DNA from: Amia ocellicauda | Taxonomy: Eukaryota > Chordata > Actinopteri > Amiiformes > Amiidae | Length of the DNA stretch: 64,000 nucleotides | Direction of reading: 5' to 3' | Assembly: GCF_036373705.1 (NCBI RefSeq) | Contig: NC_089864.1 | Coordinates: 2,536,501 to 2,600,500, forward strand | In this document: positions 22,672-33,949 of the stretch, piece by piece | Layout of the letters: every line of letters starts with the position of its first letter | How positions within the stretch are numbered: position 1 is the first letter of the stretch | Program-made: the position numbers and the translations under genes | Notes under the pieces: generated by a model | What the model was told of the DNA's origin: nothing | Seen by the model: only the letters and a program-made list of their open reading frames with translations | Databases searched by the model: none

Positions 22672-24845
22672 CTGTGAAAGAGAAACACAAACAGACTGAA
22701 TCACAGGGCAGCTGAACACCGGGCACAGGGACCAACATATAGGTAGAAATAGGGACAGGATTAGAGGGGGTCCGAGTTTGAATATTAGCCTCATTACTGT
22801 GCATTACATACAGACACACATAATAGAAATATAACCCATACCCTAAAGAAATTAAAGCGAAAATAAATGTCAAGTGAGTGTAATCCCTCAGAATTACATT
22901 TTATGTTTGTTTGATCAACGTTATTAATGTTTCTAGAAGTCTGCATTCCTAGAACATGGTTATTCCATTTTATTTAGATGTTCTGTAAACGTTTCTAAAA
23001 TAAAAATGGCTGATCAAACTTCCTAATTTCTCATCTTGACTTAATCAAGGTTTATCTCCATGTTGGCTCTGTACACATTGACACCTAATAATGCACAGTG
23101 TTGTCGATGTCACAGAAAGACCCTATTAAGATGACCTTTTATTTTGCTGTACGTTTACCAGTCTGTAAAGCGCTCGGTTTTACTAAATCAGAAGAACATA
23201 TTGCCTAAACTAGATGTGAAAGGGCTGTTACTGCTTTATAACTCCATAATCTAGCTTCACAGTAGCTACAGACCCCAGTGAAAATTAGCTGCAATGTCAA
23301 CGAATACAAACTGTACCCGAGAAAAACTAAACTTTTGGTTATGGGTGACATTAGCTAGCTTTATCTGTGTGGTTGGATAACTACCCGATGTTAACCATCT
23401 ATGTATTAAGTGAGCTTGTTAGCCAAGTAGGGCCCTATTAAATATGTTCTAATGTTTTGAATTTTCAGGTTTTCTCCCTCAAATTCCAGAAAACACATAA
23501 AATCTGTAAAGTTAGTTTGATACATTGACAGCAAGAAATGCATGAAAATAATACAAAGACTTTGTAGACAGTTTAAAGTGCGTTAAGATAGAAAGGTACA
23601 TTATAATAGAAACCAATTGCAAATTGTAAATAACAATAGCATATACAATATTTACACCCCTCTATATACACGTGTATATAGCCTACACACATGCATATAC
23701 AAAGCTTAATGCAACATGTTTTCAATGTGAATGACAACGTTAGTAATATATAGATTACTACAAAAATAAGAAAACAGAAGTCAATTACAACCAGAAGCGA
23801 AGTGAACGCACACGCAGCCCTGCCGTGCTAGTTTAAAGGGGATAATCGAGCTGTATATCCAACGCATTTCTACACACCGCCTAGTGGTAAATCACATTTC
23901 ACATGATTGTGTAGCTTGGTTTAGATTGCTCTCTTGAGCGGAAATCGCTCACTACAAACAAAGGCACGTCTTTTGCAGGAAATACTTCGCAGTCCTGGCT
24001 CGCTGGCGCTGCAGTCTGCGATAGAAACACCGCGCCTACAGCGCAGCGGCGCCTCACTAACACTGCACACAGTGCTGCGCTACAGGTGCACACACCAGGT
24101 TCATACAGCTTTTCAAAAGTCAAATTCAAGCACTTTTCAAGTACTTTCAAGGTGCCTGGTCAAAGCTTTTCCAGGACCTCGCAGCCTTGGTAAACTAAAC
24201 CTTGTCATCTAAAATGCACACTTGTTTGCACCAAACTAAGCACATGAAATTATCATTTCACCACACTATTAGATGCGATTATGCTGCAACACCAAACATG
24301 TTTCATGAGAGCCTTCACACTTGGCATTGTGTGGTTACCTGGCTTAAATCAGGTTGATATTAAATCAATATAAATCCATCTTTAAATCAGTCAAAATTAG
24401 TGACCACCAGTACACAGTAACTTCAGTTTGAATTAAAGGTTTAGTGAATTGTTTTAAATATGCAAAACATAAACAACTACATCAATATTTTTCTTTATTG
24501 AACTTCCATGTACATTCAACGAGCAAATGTAAAATAGAGCACACAGTTCTACGAGTCAATCACGTATATCCAGTGTATGTGCTCACTTACTGTCACAACA
24601 GCATCACGTTTATTCTCTTCACGCATCAAACACAGCGGCGCATCAAACAGCAGTCGCCCACTCGTGTGAAAGACAGATTTACAGCGACTGCTGTACATAC
24701 TAGTGCTATTGCATCCATCACAGACCCATTAACATGCATAGACACAGGAGCGCAGATTTTCATTAAACACGCGGTAGCGCACAACTCACGTCAGGGTTGA
24801 AGTGCTTGCTTCCTCTCAGCCGCTCTGAGCTGCACAACACGCCGC
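22415..24845 (-). repeat. Right arm of the large inverted duplication
   Basis: Reverse complement of 13,493-16,250, including the leader exon and upstream flank of the minus strand receptor gene. The join at about 24,658 (CCACTCGTGTG next to CGACTGCTG) lacks the AT run and hAT-like left end found in the left arm. The two sides of the missing segment share the bases GCG. Confidence 0.9.
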
Positions 24846-25345
24846 CACCGACGGGCTTTATAGCATCACGGCGCTCCTCCTGCCACGCCTCCCGCTCGGT
24901 CAGTGTCACAACGCCCAACAGTGTCCCGGCACCATCCGCACTGCATCAGCGTGTTCCTACGCCGCAATGGAAGTGGAACTAGTCCCCAACAGGCCTCTTC
25001 ACATACGGCTTATAACACCGCACGTAGTACCGGTAGAGGGCATATTCCCTGACACGCTACAATCCTCTGTAGACCCATATAACAGTGGACATTAATTTAT
25101 ACAGAGCACTCTAATTTATTCTACATACACAGTTCCTGCTTACTTTAAAGGAAAACATTTTATATTGTGGTAGCAGTTTATTTTAATACCCTTTAAAAAC
25201 ATGACAGCATGAAAATAGTTATTTACGTTCAGTTGTTGTATGTCCTGTACAGTTTCTGTTCTTCAGGGACTACAGGAAGCTTTGCTGAGGTCGTCTGTTT
25301 CCTGTACATCATGAGTAAGTCACCTGCGGACAATTTGCTTGGTCC
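24846..25345. other. Non-coding stretch between inverted arm and tandem array
   Basis: No gene recognised. The array spacer sequence starts at about 25,346 (CAATTTTTAAATTG). Confidence 0.5.
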
Positions 25346-26256
25346 GGGCAATTTTTAAATTGTAAAAAAATAAAGGTTAATTACCAATGGCAGATAACTT
25401 TGCTAAAAACTTTTGACATTTCAACATGACAGCGAGCCGGCAGAACCGGTTTATTCCCTGTTTTTACAATGCAGGTATTTATTTGTGATTTCCTCTCCTC
25501 TCTGTGACGTCAGCGCATCTTTTCTGCCCCCGTTAACTATTAGAACTAGGACGTAGAACCAGTATTTTATATTAACTGTATATTTTACCCGCACGTCTGT
25601 CATTGTGAATCCACAATTGTATCATGTAACTGTATTACTGCACTATTTATATGTTGCCGAGTCTTAATAATACAGTGTGCGTTACTAGTCCCTTTAATAT
25701 AGACATTGAAATATTCGCCAAACTGACTAAAGATCACGGCCCTGGCAACATCCGAATTACACACACAAATATACAGCTCTAGTAGAGAAAATGCAAAATG
25801 GGTCTGTGTTAGTAAATACAGGTGGTGTAAAGCAGCTCTGTGGTAGTAAATACAGGCGGTGTAAAGCGGCTCTGTGGTAGTAAATACAGGCGGTGTAAAG
25901 CTGCTCTGTGTTAGTAAATACAGGCGGTGTAAAGCTGCTCTGTGTTAGTAAATACAGGTGGTGTAAAGCAGCTCTGTGGTAGTAAATACAGGCGGTGTAA
26001 AGCGGCTCTGTGGTAGTAAATACAGGCGGTGTAAAGCTGCTCTGTGTTAGTAAATACAGGCGGTGTAAAGCTGCTCTGTGTTAGTAAATACAGGCGGTGT
26101 AAAGCGGCTCTGTGTTAGTAAATACAGGCGGTGAAAAGCGGCGCTGTGTTAGTAAATACAGGCGGTGTAAAGCTGCTGTGTGGTAGTAAATACAGGCGGT
26201 GTAAAGCAGCTCTGTGGTATTTAATACAGGCGGTGTAAAGCGGGTCCGTGTCAGTT
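25346..26256. repeat. Array unit 1 (shortened spacer)
   Basis: Spacer 25,346-25,800 lacks about 490 bp present in the other units: ACTTTTGA is joined directly to CATTTCAACATG. A block of about 13 monomers follows. Confidence 0.9.
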
Positions 26257-27744
26257 GTCCGTGTCAGAGGTTCGGGAAATTTTTAAATTGTAAAAAAATA
26301 AAGGTTAATTACCAATGGCAGATAACTTTGCCAAAAACTTTTGAATAAAAGTATGTATTTTAATTCTCACTCACACTCACAACCAGATGCCTCTATGTCC
26401 AATTCCAGGCCATTTTCTCTTCTGATTTCAAAATGCTTATACTTTTGTTTAATAACAAATACATCACAAGGAAATTCCATGCAAGGGTGCTTCACTCAGT
26501 TTTATTACTTACATTACTTTAAACATTTTTGACTGTAAATGTTACAGCTTTTAAACCCATCAAAATGCGTTCTGTCATGAAAAGTAGTGTTTGTTTTTGT
26601 ACATTTCTGTGAATAAACAGTTACATTTAAACACTAATACATATTTTCTGGTGAGCTTAGTCTAAGCTTTTTTTAAAAAAAATTGAGGAATATATACAAG
26701 AAAGCACAATCAAAAATAAAAAACATACAATTCATTTGTGGCTGTGGGTTGGTGTTTTTGGTGGGGGGAGTGTCAAGAAGGGATGCAAAGTGAGAGGTAA
26801 GTTAAAAAAGCACTTGTTTATTTTATTGTAGATGCAGACATTTCAACATGACAGCGAGCCGGCAGAACCGGTTTATTCCCTGTTTTTTACACTGCAGGTA
26901 TTTATTTGTGATTTCCTCTCCTCTCTGTGACGTCAGCGCATCTTTTCTGCCCCCGTTAACTATTAGAACTAGGACGTAGAACCAGTATTTTATATTAACT
27001 GTATATTTTACCCGCACGTCTGTTATTGTGAATCCACAATTGTATCATGTAACTGTATTACTGCACTATTTATATGTTGCCGAGTCTTAATAATACAGTG
27101 TGCGTTACTAGTCCCTTCAATATAGACATTGAAATATTCGCCAAACTGACTAAAGATCACGGCCCTGGCAACATCCGAATTACACACACAAATATACAGC
27201 TCTAGTAGAGAAAATGCAAAATGGGTCTGTGTTAGTAAATACAGGTGGTGTAAAGCAGCTCTGTGGTAGTAAATACAGGCGGTGTAAAGCAGCTCTGTGG
27301 TAGTAAATACAGGTGGTCTAAAGCTGGTCCGAGTCAGTAAATACAGGCGGTGTAAAGCAGCACTGTGTTAGTAAATACAGGCGGTGTAAAGCAGCACTGT
27401 GTTAGTAAATACAGGCGGTGTAAAGCGGGTCCGTGGAAGTAAATACAGGCGGTGTAAAGCAGCTCTGTGTTAGTAAATACAGGCGGTGTAAAGCTGCTCT
27501 GTGTTAGTAAATACAGGCGGTGTAAAGCTGCTCTGTGTTAGTAAATACAGGCGGTGAAAAGCGGCTCTGTGTTAGTAAATACAGGCGGTGTAAAGCGGGT
27601 ACGTGTTAGTAAATACAGGCGGTGTAAAGCGGCTCTGTGTTAGTAAATACAGGCGGTGTAAAGCTGCTGTGTGGTAGTAAATACAGGCGGTGTAAAGCAG
27701 CTCTGTGGTATTTAATACAGGCGGTGTAAAGCGGGTCCGTGTCA
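26257..27744. repeat. Array unit 2
   Basis: Full spacer 26,257-27,222 with the TTCGGGAAATTTTT start variant, then about 15 monomers. Confidence 0.9.
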
Positions 27745-29949
27745 GTTGTCCGTGTCAGAGGTTCGGGAAATTTTTAAATTGTAAAAAAATAAAGGTTAAT
27801 TACCAATGGCAGATAACTTTGCCAAAAACTTTTGAATAAAAGTATGTATTTTAATTCTCACTCACACTCACAACCAGATGCCTCTATGTCCAATTCCAGG
27901 CCATTTTCTCTTCTGATTTCAAAATGCTTATACTTTTGTTTAATAACAAATACATCACAAGGAAATTCCATGCAAGGGTGCTTCACTCAGTTTTATTACT
28001 TACATTACTTTAAACATTTTTGACTGTAAATGTTACAGCTTTTAAACCCATCAAAATGCGTTCTGTCATGAAAAGTAGTGTTTGTTTTTGTACATTTCTG
28101 TGAATAAACAGTTACATTTAAACACTAATACATATTTTCTGGTGAGCTTAGTCTAAGCTTTTTTAAAAAAAAATTGAGGAATATATACAAGAAAGCACAA
28201 TCAAAAATAAAAAGCATACAATTCATTTGTGGCTGTGGGTTGGTGTTTTTGGTGGGGGGAGTGTCAAGAAGGGATGCAAAGTGAGAGGTAAGTTAAAAAA
28301 GCACTTGTTTATTTTATTGTAGATGCAGACATTTCAACATGACAGCGAGCCGGCAGAACCGGTTTATTCCCTGTTTTTACACTGCAGGTATTTATTTGTG
28401 ATTTCCTCTCCTCTCTGTGACGTCAGCGCATCTTTTCTGCCCCCGTTAACTATTAGAACTAGGACGTAGAACCAGTATTTTATATTAACTGTATATTTTA
28501 CCCGCACGTCTGTTATTGTGAATCCACAATTGTATCATGTAACTGTATTACTGCACTATTTATATGTTGCCGAGTCTTAATAATACAGTGTGCGTTACTA
28601 GTCCCTTTAATATAGACATTGAAATATTCGCCAAACTGACTAAAGATCACGGCCCTGGCAACATCCGAATTACACACACAAATATACAGCTCTAGTAGAG
28701 AAAATGCAAAATGGGTCTGTGTTAGTAAATACAGGTGGTGTAAAGCGGCTCTGTGGTAGTAAATACAGGTGGTCTAAAGCTGGTCCGAGTCAGTAAATAC
28801 AGGCGGTGTAAAGCAGCACTGTGTTAGTAAATACAGGCGGTGTAAAGCAGCACTGTGTTAGTAAATACAGGCGGTGTAAAGCAGCACTGTGTTAGTAAAT
28901 ACAGGCGGTGTAAAGCGGGTCCGTGGAAGTAAATACAGGCGGTGAAAAGCGGCTCTGTGGTAGTAAATACAGGCGGTGTAAAGCGGGTCCGTGTCAGTAA
29001 ATACAGGCGGTGTAAAGCAGCTCTGTGGTAGTAAATACAGGCGGTGTAAAGCGGCTCTGTGGTAGTAAATACAGGCGGTGTAAAGCGGGTCCGTGTCAGT
29101 AAATACAGGCGGTGTAAAGCAGCTCTGTGGTAGTAAATACAGGTGGTCTAAAGCTGGTCCGAGTCAGTAAATACAGGCGGTGTAAAGCAGCACTGTGTTA
29201 GTAAATACAGGCGGTGTAAAGCAGCACTGTGTTAGTAAATACAGGCGGTGTAAAGCGGCACTGTGTTAGTAAATACAGGCGGTGTAAAGCGGGTCCGTGG
29301 AAGTAAATACAGGCGGTGAAAAGCGGCTCTGTGTTAGTAAATACAGGCGGTGTAAAGCGGCTCTGTGTTAGTAAATACAGGCGGTGTAAAGCTGCTCTGT
29401 GTTAGTAAATACAGGCGGTGTAAAGCTGCTCTGTGTTAGTAAATACAGGCGGTGAAAAGCGGCTCTGTGTTAGTAAATACAGGCGGTGTAAAGCGGGTAC
29501 GTGTTAGTAAATACAAGCTGTGTAAAGCGGCTCTGTGTTAGTAAATACAGGCGGTGTAAAGCGGCTCTGTGGTAGTAAATACAGGCGATGTAAAGCGGGT
29601 CCGTGGAAGTAAATACAGGCGGTGAAAAGCGGCTCTGTGTTAGTAAATACAGGCGGTGTAAAGCGGCTCTGTGGTAGTAAATACAGGCGGTGTAAAGCTG
29701 CTCTGTGTTAGTAAATACAGGCGGTGTAAAGCGGCTCTGTGGTAGTAAATACAGGCGGTGTAAAGCGGCTCTGTGTTAGTAAATACAGGCGGTGTAAAGC
29801 TGCTCTGTGGTAGTAAATACAGGCGGTGTAAAGCGGCTCTGTGTTAGTAAATACAGGCGGTGTAAAGCGGCTCTGTGGTAGTAAATACAGGCGGTGTAAA
29901 GCGGCGCAGTGGTAGTAAATACAGGCGGTGAAAAGCGGGTCCGTGTCAG
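27745..29949. repeat. Array unit 3
   Basis: Full spacer 27,745-28,712, then about 36 monomers. It starts 1,491 bp after unit 2 and shares its spacer variants. Confidence 0.9.
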
Positions 29950-32664
29950 TTGTCCGTGTCAGAGGTCCGGGACATTTTTAAATTGTAAAAAAAATAAGGT
30001 TAATTACCAATGGCAGATAACTTTGCCAACAACTTTTGAATAAAAGTATGTATTTTAATTCTCACTCACACTCACAACCAGATGCCTCTATGTCCAATTC
30101 CAGGCCATTTTCTCTTCTGATTTCAAAATGCTTATACTTTTGTTTAATAACAAATACATCACAAGGAAATTCCATGCAAGGGTGCTTCACTCAGTTTTAT
30201 TACTTACATTACTTTAAACATTTTTGACTGTAAATGTTACAGCTTTTAAACCCATCAAAATGCGTTCTGTCATGAAAAGTAGTGTTTGTTTTTGTACATT
30301 TCTGTGAATAAACAGTTACATTTAAACACTAATACATATTTTCTGGTGAGCTTAGTCTAAGCTTTTTTTAAAAAAAATTGAGGAATATATACAAGAAAGC
30401 ACAATCAAAAATAAAAAGCATACAATTCATTTGTGGCTGTGGGTTGGTGTTTTTGGTGGGGGGAGTGTCAAGAAGGGATGCAAAGTGAGAGGTAAGTTAA
30501 AAAAGCACTTGTTTATTTTACTGTAGATGCAGACATTTCAACATGACAGCGAGCCGGCAGAACCGGTTTATTCCCTGTTTTTACACTGCAGGTATTTATT
30601 TGTGATTTCCTCTCCTCTCTGTGACGTCAGCGCATCTTTTCTGCCCCCGTTAACTATTAGAACTAGGACGTAGAACCAGTATTTTATATTAACTGTATAT
30701 TTTACCCGCACGTCTGTCATTGTGAATCCACAATTGTATCATGTAACTGTATTACTGCACTATTTATATGTTGCCGAGTCTTAATAATACAGTGTGCGTT
30801 ACTAGTCCCTTTAATATAGACATTGAAATATTCGCCAAACTGATTAAAGATCACGGCCCTGGCAACATCCGAATTACACACACAAAATTTATACAGCTCT
30901 AGTAGAGAAAATGCAAAATGGGTCTGTGTTAGTAAATACAGGTGGTGTAAAGCAGCTCTGTGGTAGTAAATACAGGCGGTGTAAAGCAGCTCTGTGGTAG
31001 TAAATACAGGCGGTGTAAAGCGGCTCTGTGGTAGTAAATACAGGTGGTCTAAAGCTGGTCCGAGTCAGTAAATACAGGCGGTGTAAAGCAGCACTGTGTT
31101 AGTAAATACAGGCGGTGTAAAGCAGCACTGTGTTAGTAAATACAGGCGGTGTAAAGCGGCGCTGTGTTAGTAAATACAGGCGGTGTAAAGCGGGTCCGAG
31201 GAAGTAAATACAGGCGGTGAAAAGCGGCTCTGTGTTAGTAAATACAGGCGGTGTAAAGCAGCACTGTTAGTAAATACAGGCGGTGTAAAGCGGCGCTGTG
31301 TTAGTAAATACAGGCGGTGTAAAGCGGGTCCATGTTAGTAAATACAGGCGGTGTAAAGCGGGTCCATGTTAGTAAATACAGGCGGTGTAAAGCGGGTCCA
31401 TGTTAGTAAATACAGGCGGTGTAAAGCGGCTCTGTGGTAGTTAATACAGCCAGTGTAAAGCGGCGCTGTGGTAGTAAATACAGGCGGTGAAAAGCGGGTC
31501 CGTGTTAGTAAATACAGGCGGTGTAAAGCGGGTACGTGTTAGTAAATACAGGCGGTGTAAAGCGGCTCTGTGTTAGTAAATACAGGCGGTGTAAAGCGGG
31601 TACGTGTTAGTAAATACAGGCGGTGTAAAGCGGCTCTGTGTTAGTAAATACAGGCGGTGTAAAGCTGCTCTGTGGTAGAAAATACAGGCGGTGTGAAGCG
31701 GCGCTGTGGTAGTAAATACAGGCGGTGTAAAGCGGCTCTGTGGTACTAAATACAGGCGGTGTGAAGCGGCGCTGTGTTAGTAAATACAGGCGGTGTAAAG
31801 CGGCGCTGTGGTTGTAAATACAGCTGGTGTAAAGCGGCGCTGTGGTTGTAAATACAGGCGGTGTAAAGCGGCTCTGTGGTAGTAAATACAGGTGGTGTAA
31901 AGCAGCACCTTGTTAGTAAATACAGGCGGTGTAAAGCAGCTCTGTGGTAGTAAATACAGGTGGTGTAAAGCGGCTCTGTGGTAGTAAATATAGGCGGTGT
32001 AAAGCGGCGCTGTGGTTGTAAATACAGGTGGTGTAAAGCGGCGCTGTGGTAGTAAATACAGGTGGTCTAAAGCTGGTCCGAGTCAGTAAATACAGGCGGT
32101 GTAAAGCAGCACTGTGTTAGTAAATACAGGCGGTGTAAAGCAGCACTGTGTTAGTAAATACAGGCGGTGTAAAGCAGCACTGTGTTAGTAAATACAGGCG
32201 GTGTAAAGCGGGTCCGTGGAAGTAAATACAGGCGGTGAAAAGCGGCTCTGTGTTAGTAAATACAGGCGGTGTAAAGCGGCTCTGTGTTAGTAAATACAGG
32301 CGGTGTAAAGCTGCTCTGTGTTAGTAAATACAGGCGGTGTAAAGCTGCTCTGTGTTAGTAAATACAGGCGGTGAAAAGCGGCTCTGTGTTAGTAAATACA
32401 GGCGGTGTAAAGCGGGTACGTGTTAGTAAATACAGGCTGTGTAAAGCGGCTCTGTGTTAGTAAATACAGGCGGTGTAAAGCTGCTCTGTGTTAGTAAATA
32501 CAGGCGGTGTAAAGCTGCTCTGTGTTAGTAAATACAGGCGGTGAAAAGCGGCGCTGTGTTAGTAAATACAGGCGGTGTGAAGCGGCGCTGTGGTTGTAAA
32601 TACAGCTGGTGTAAAGCGGCGCAGTGGTAGTAAATACAGGCGGTGTAAAGCGGGTCCGTGTCAG
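29950..32664. repeat. Array unit 4
   Basis: The spacer has the variants CCGGGACATTTTT and CACAAAATTTATAC, shared only with unit 6. About 51 monomers follow. The first 1.78 kb is almost identical to the start of unit 6. Confidence 0.9.
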
Positions 32665-33949
32665 TTGTCCGTGTCAGAGGCTCGGGAAATTTTTAAATTG
32701 TAAAAAAATAAAGGTTAATTACCAATGGCATATAACTTTTCCAAAAACTTTTGAATAAAAATATGTATTTTAATTCTCACTCACACTCACAACCAGATGC
32801 CTCTATGTCCAATTCCAGGCCATTTTCTCTTCTGATTTGAAAATGCTTATACTTTTGTTTAATAACAAATACATCACAAGGAAATTCCATGCAAGGGTGC
32901 TTCACTCAGTTTTATTACTTACATTACTTTAAACATTTTTGACTGTAAATGTTACAGCTTTTAAACCCATCAAAATGCGTTCTGTCATGAAAAGTAGTGT
33001 TTGTTTTTGTACATTTCTGTGAATAAACAGTTACATTTAAACACTAATACATATTTTCTGGTGAGCTTAGTCTAAGCTTTTTTTAAAAAAAATTGAGGAA
33101 TATATACAAGAAAGCACAATCAAAAATAAAAAACATACAATTCATTTGTGGCTGTGGGTTGGTGTTTTTGGTGGGGGGAGTGTCAAGAAGGGATGCAAAG
33201 TGAGAGGTAAGTTAAAAAAGCACTTGTTTATTTTATTGTAGATGCAGACATTTCAACATGACAGCGAGCCGGCAGAACCGGTTTATTCCCTGTTTTTTAC
33301 ACTGCAGGTATTTATTTGTGATTTCCTCTCCTCTCTGTGACGTCAGCGCATCTTTTCTGCCCCCGTTAACTATTAGAACTAGGACGTAGAACCAGTATTT
33401 TATATTAACTGTATATTTTACCCGCACGTCTGTTATTGTGAATCCACAATTGTATCATGTAACTGTATTACTGCACTATTTATATGTTGCCGAGTCTTAA
33501 TAATACAGTGTGCGTTACTAGTCTCTTTAATATAGACATTGAAATATTCGCCAAACTGACTAAAGATCACGGCCCTGGCAACATCCGAATTACACACACA
33601 AATATACAGCTCTAGTAGAGAAAATGCAAAATGGGTCTGTGTTAGTAAATACAGGTGGTGTAAAGCGGCTCTGTGGTAGTAAATACAGGTGGTCTAAAGC
33701 TGGTCCGAGTCAGTAAATACAGGCGGTGTAAAGCGGGTACGTGTTAGTAAATACAGGCGGTGTAAAGCGGCTCTGTGTTAGTAAATACAGGCGGTGTAAA
33801 GCGGCTCTGTGGTAGTAAATACAGGCGATGTAAAGCGGGTCCGTGGAAGTAAATACAGGCGGTGAAAAGCGGCTCTGTGTTAGTAAATACAGGCGGTGTG
33901 AAGCGGCGCTGTGGTTGTAAATACAGGCGGTGTAAAGCGGGTCCGTGTC
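32665..33949. repeat. Array unit 5
   Basis: The spacer is of the same variant class as units 2 and 3, with a few private changes (for example GATTTGAAAATG). It has the shortest monomer block, about nine copies. Confidence 0.9.

Noticed and set aside
26341-26532. Identical 63-codon frames in four array spacers (26.3, 27.8, 30.0, 34.0 kb)
   Set aside because: Copies of the same spacer; the frame starts with a non-ATG codon, runs antisense to the PHD gene start and is lost in unit 5.
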